DNA from: Durusdinium trenchii
Lineage: Eukaryota; Sar; Dinophyceae; Suessiales; Symbiodiniaceae
Assembly (NCBI GenBank): GCA_963970005.1
Contig: CAXAMN010004191.1
Location: 89,189-153,188, forward strand
Reading direction: 5' to 3'
DNA: 64,000 bases
Shown in pieces: positions 63,816 to 64,000 of this stretch. The position numbers and the translations under genes are program-made. The notes under the pieces are model-generated. The model had not been told where the DNA came from. It did no database searches and saw nothing but the letters and a program-made list of their open reading frames with translations. Position 1 is the stretch's first letter. Each line of letters starts with the position of its first letter.

Positions 63816-64000
63816 CCGCCGACCCCGGCTGAAGAAAGGGGGAGCGCGCCAGGGATTACAGGTGTGGGAGTGCTCACCATGGATGCCGGTGCCTGTGAAT
63901 TTCTTGTAGCAAGGTCTGTGCTTGGGCCCAGGTTCACAGGGTACGGATGGGCTAGAACGTGGGTGATGGGCGAGAACATGGGCGCAAACTAGTTTTTTTT

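Noticed and set aside
63213-63992. 259-codon ORF at the window end, and its 209-codon antisense partner
   Set aside because: Both read through several modular repeat clusters. Only a central charged stretch could be exonic.

Overview
This looks like nuclear DNA of a dinoflagellate, and a Symbiodinium-like suessialean would fit. Three things point there. Host genes are cut into very short exons whose introns often begin with GC or GA as well as GT and almost always sit in an AG|G context. Short modular repeats fill the introns and spacers. Large copia and LINE retroelements are present. No bacterial operon, rRNA, tRNA or CRISPR array was seen.

Layout. 0.6-6.15 kb (+): the last nucleotide-binding domain of an ABCC/MRP-type ABC transporter, in 13 tiny exons. 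6.6-7.1 kb (-): a coiled-coil/zinc-motif ORF. 7.4-15.66 kb (-): copia element 1, with 244-bp LTRs and a 5-bp target duplication. 15.76-16.89 kb: an unknown minus-strand cassette between 16-bp direct repeats. 17.5-22.7 kb (+): a decayed LINE inside AT-rich DNA that runs on to about 24.95 kb. 25.4-30.0 kb (-): an equilibrative nucleoside transporter (SLC29/ENT-like) gene in about 9 exons. 31.45-31.7 kb (-): an unknown gene fragment. 32.97-47.81 kb (-): one large gene for a chromodomain, triple-repeat, zinc-knuckle, double-KH protein. Copia element 2 (38.48-46.79 kb, +, identical 183-bp LTRs, ATTGA duplication) is inserted antisense in one of its introns. 48-64 kb: mostly modular repeats with scattered exons of unrecognised genes on both strands, a 10-N gap, a perfect palindrome and a strong hairpin.

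The two copia elements share an unusual plan. It runs gag-like region, CCHC knuckle, a protease with DPGAS, an extra methyltransferase-like domain, integrase, RT with an HVDD active site, RNase H, then a membrane/coiled-coil/Cys-His tail. The same tail type recurs in the separate ORF at 6.6 kb.

The intronic and intergenic repeats can be read as one lexicon. A CTA[C/T/G]TAG punctuation heptamer is followed by one of a few fixed words. Units occur in either orientation in hundreds of bases of introns and spacers, but are absent from exons and from the retroelement blocks. All exon structures were inferred by eye from protein-family fit and splice signals; transcripts were not available.
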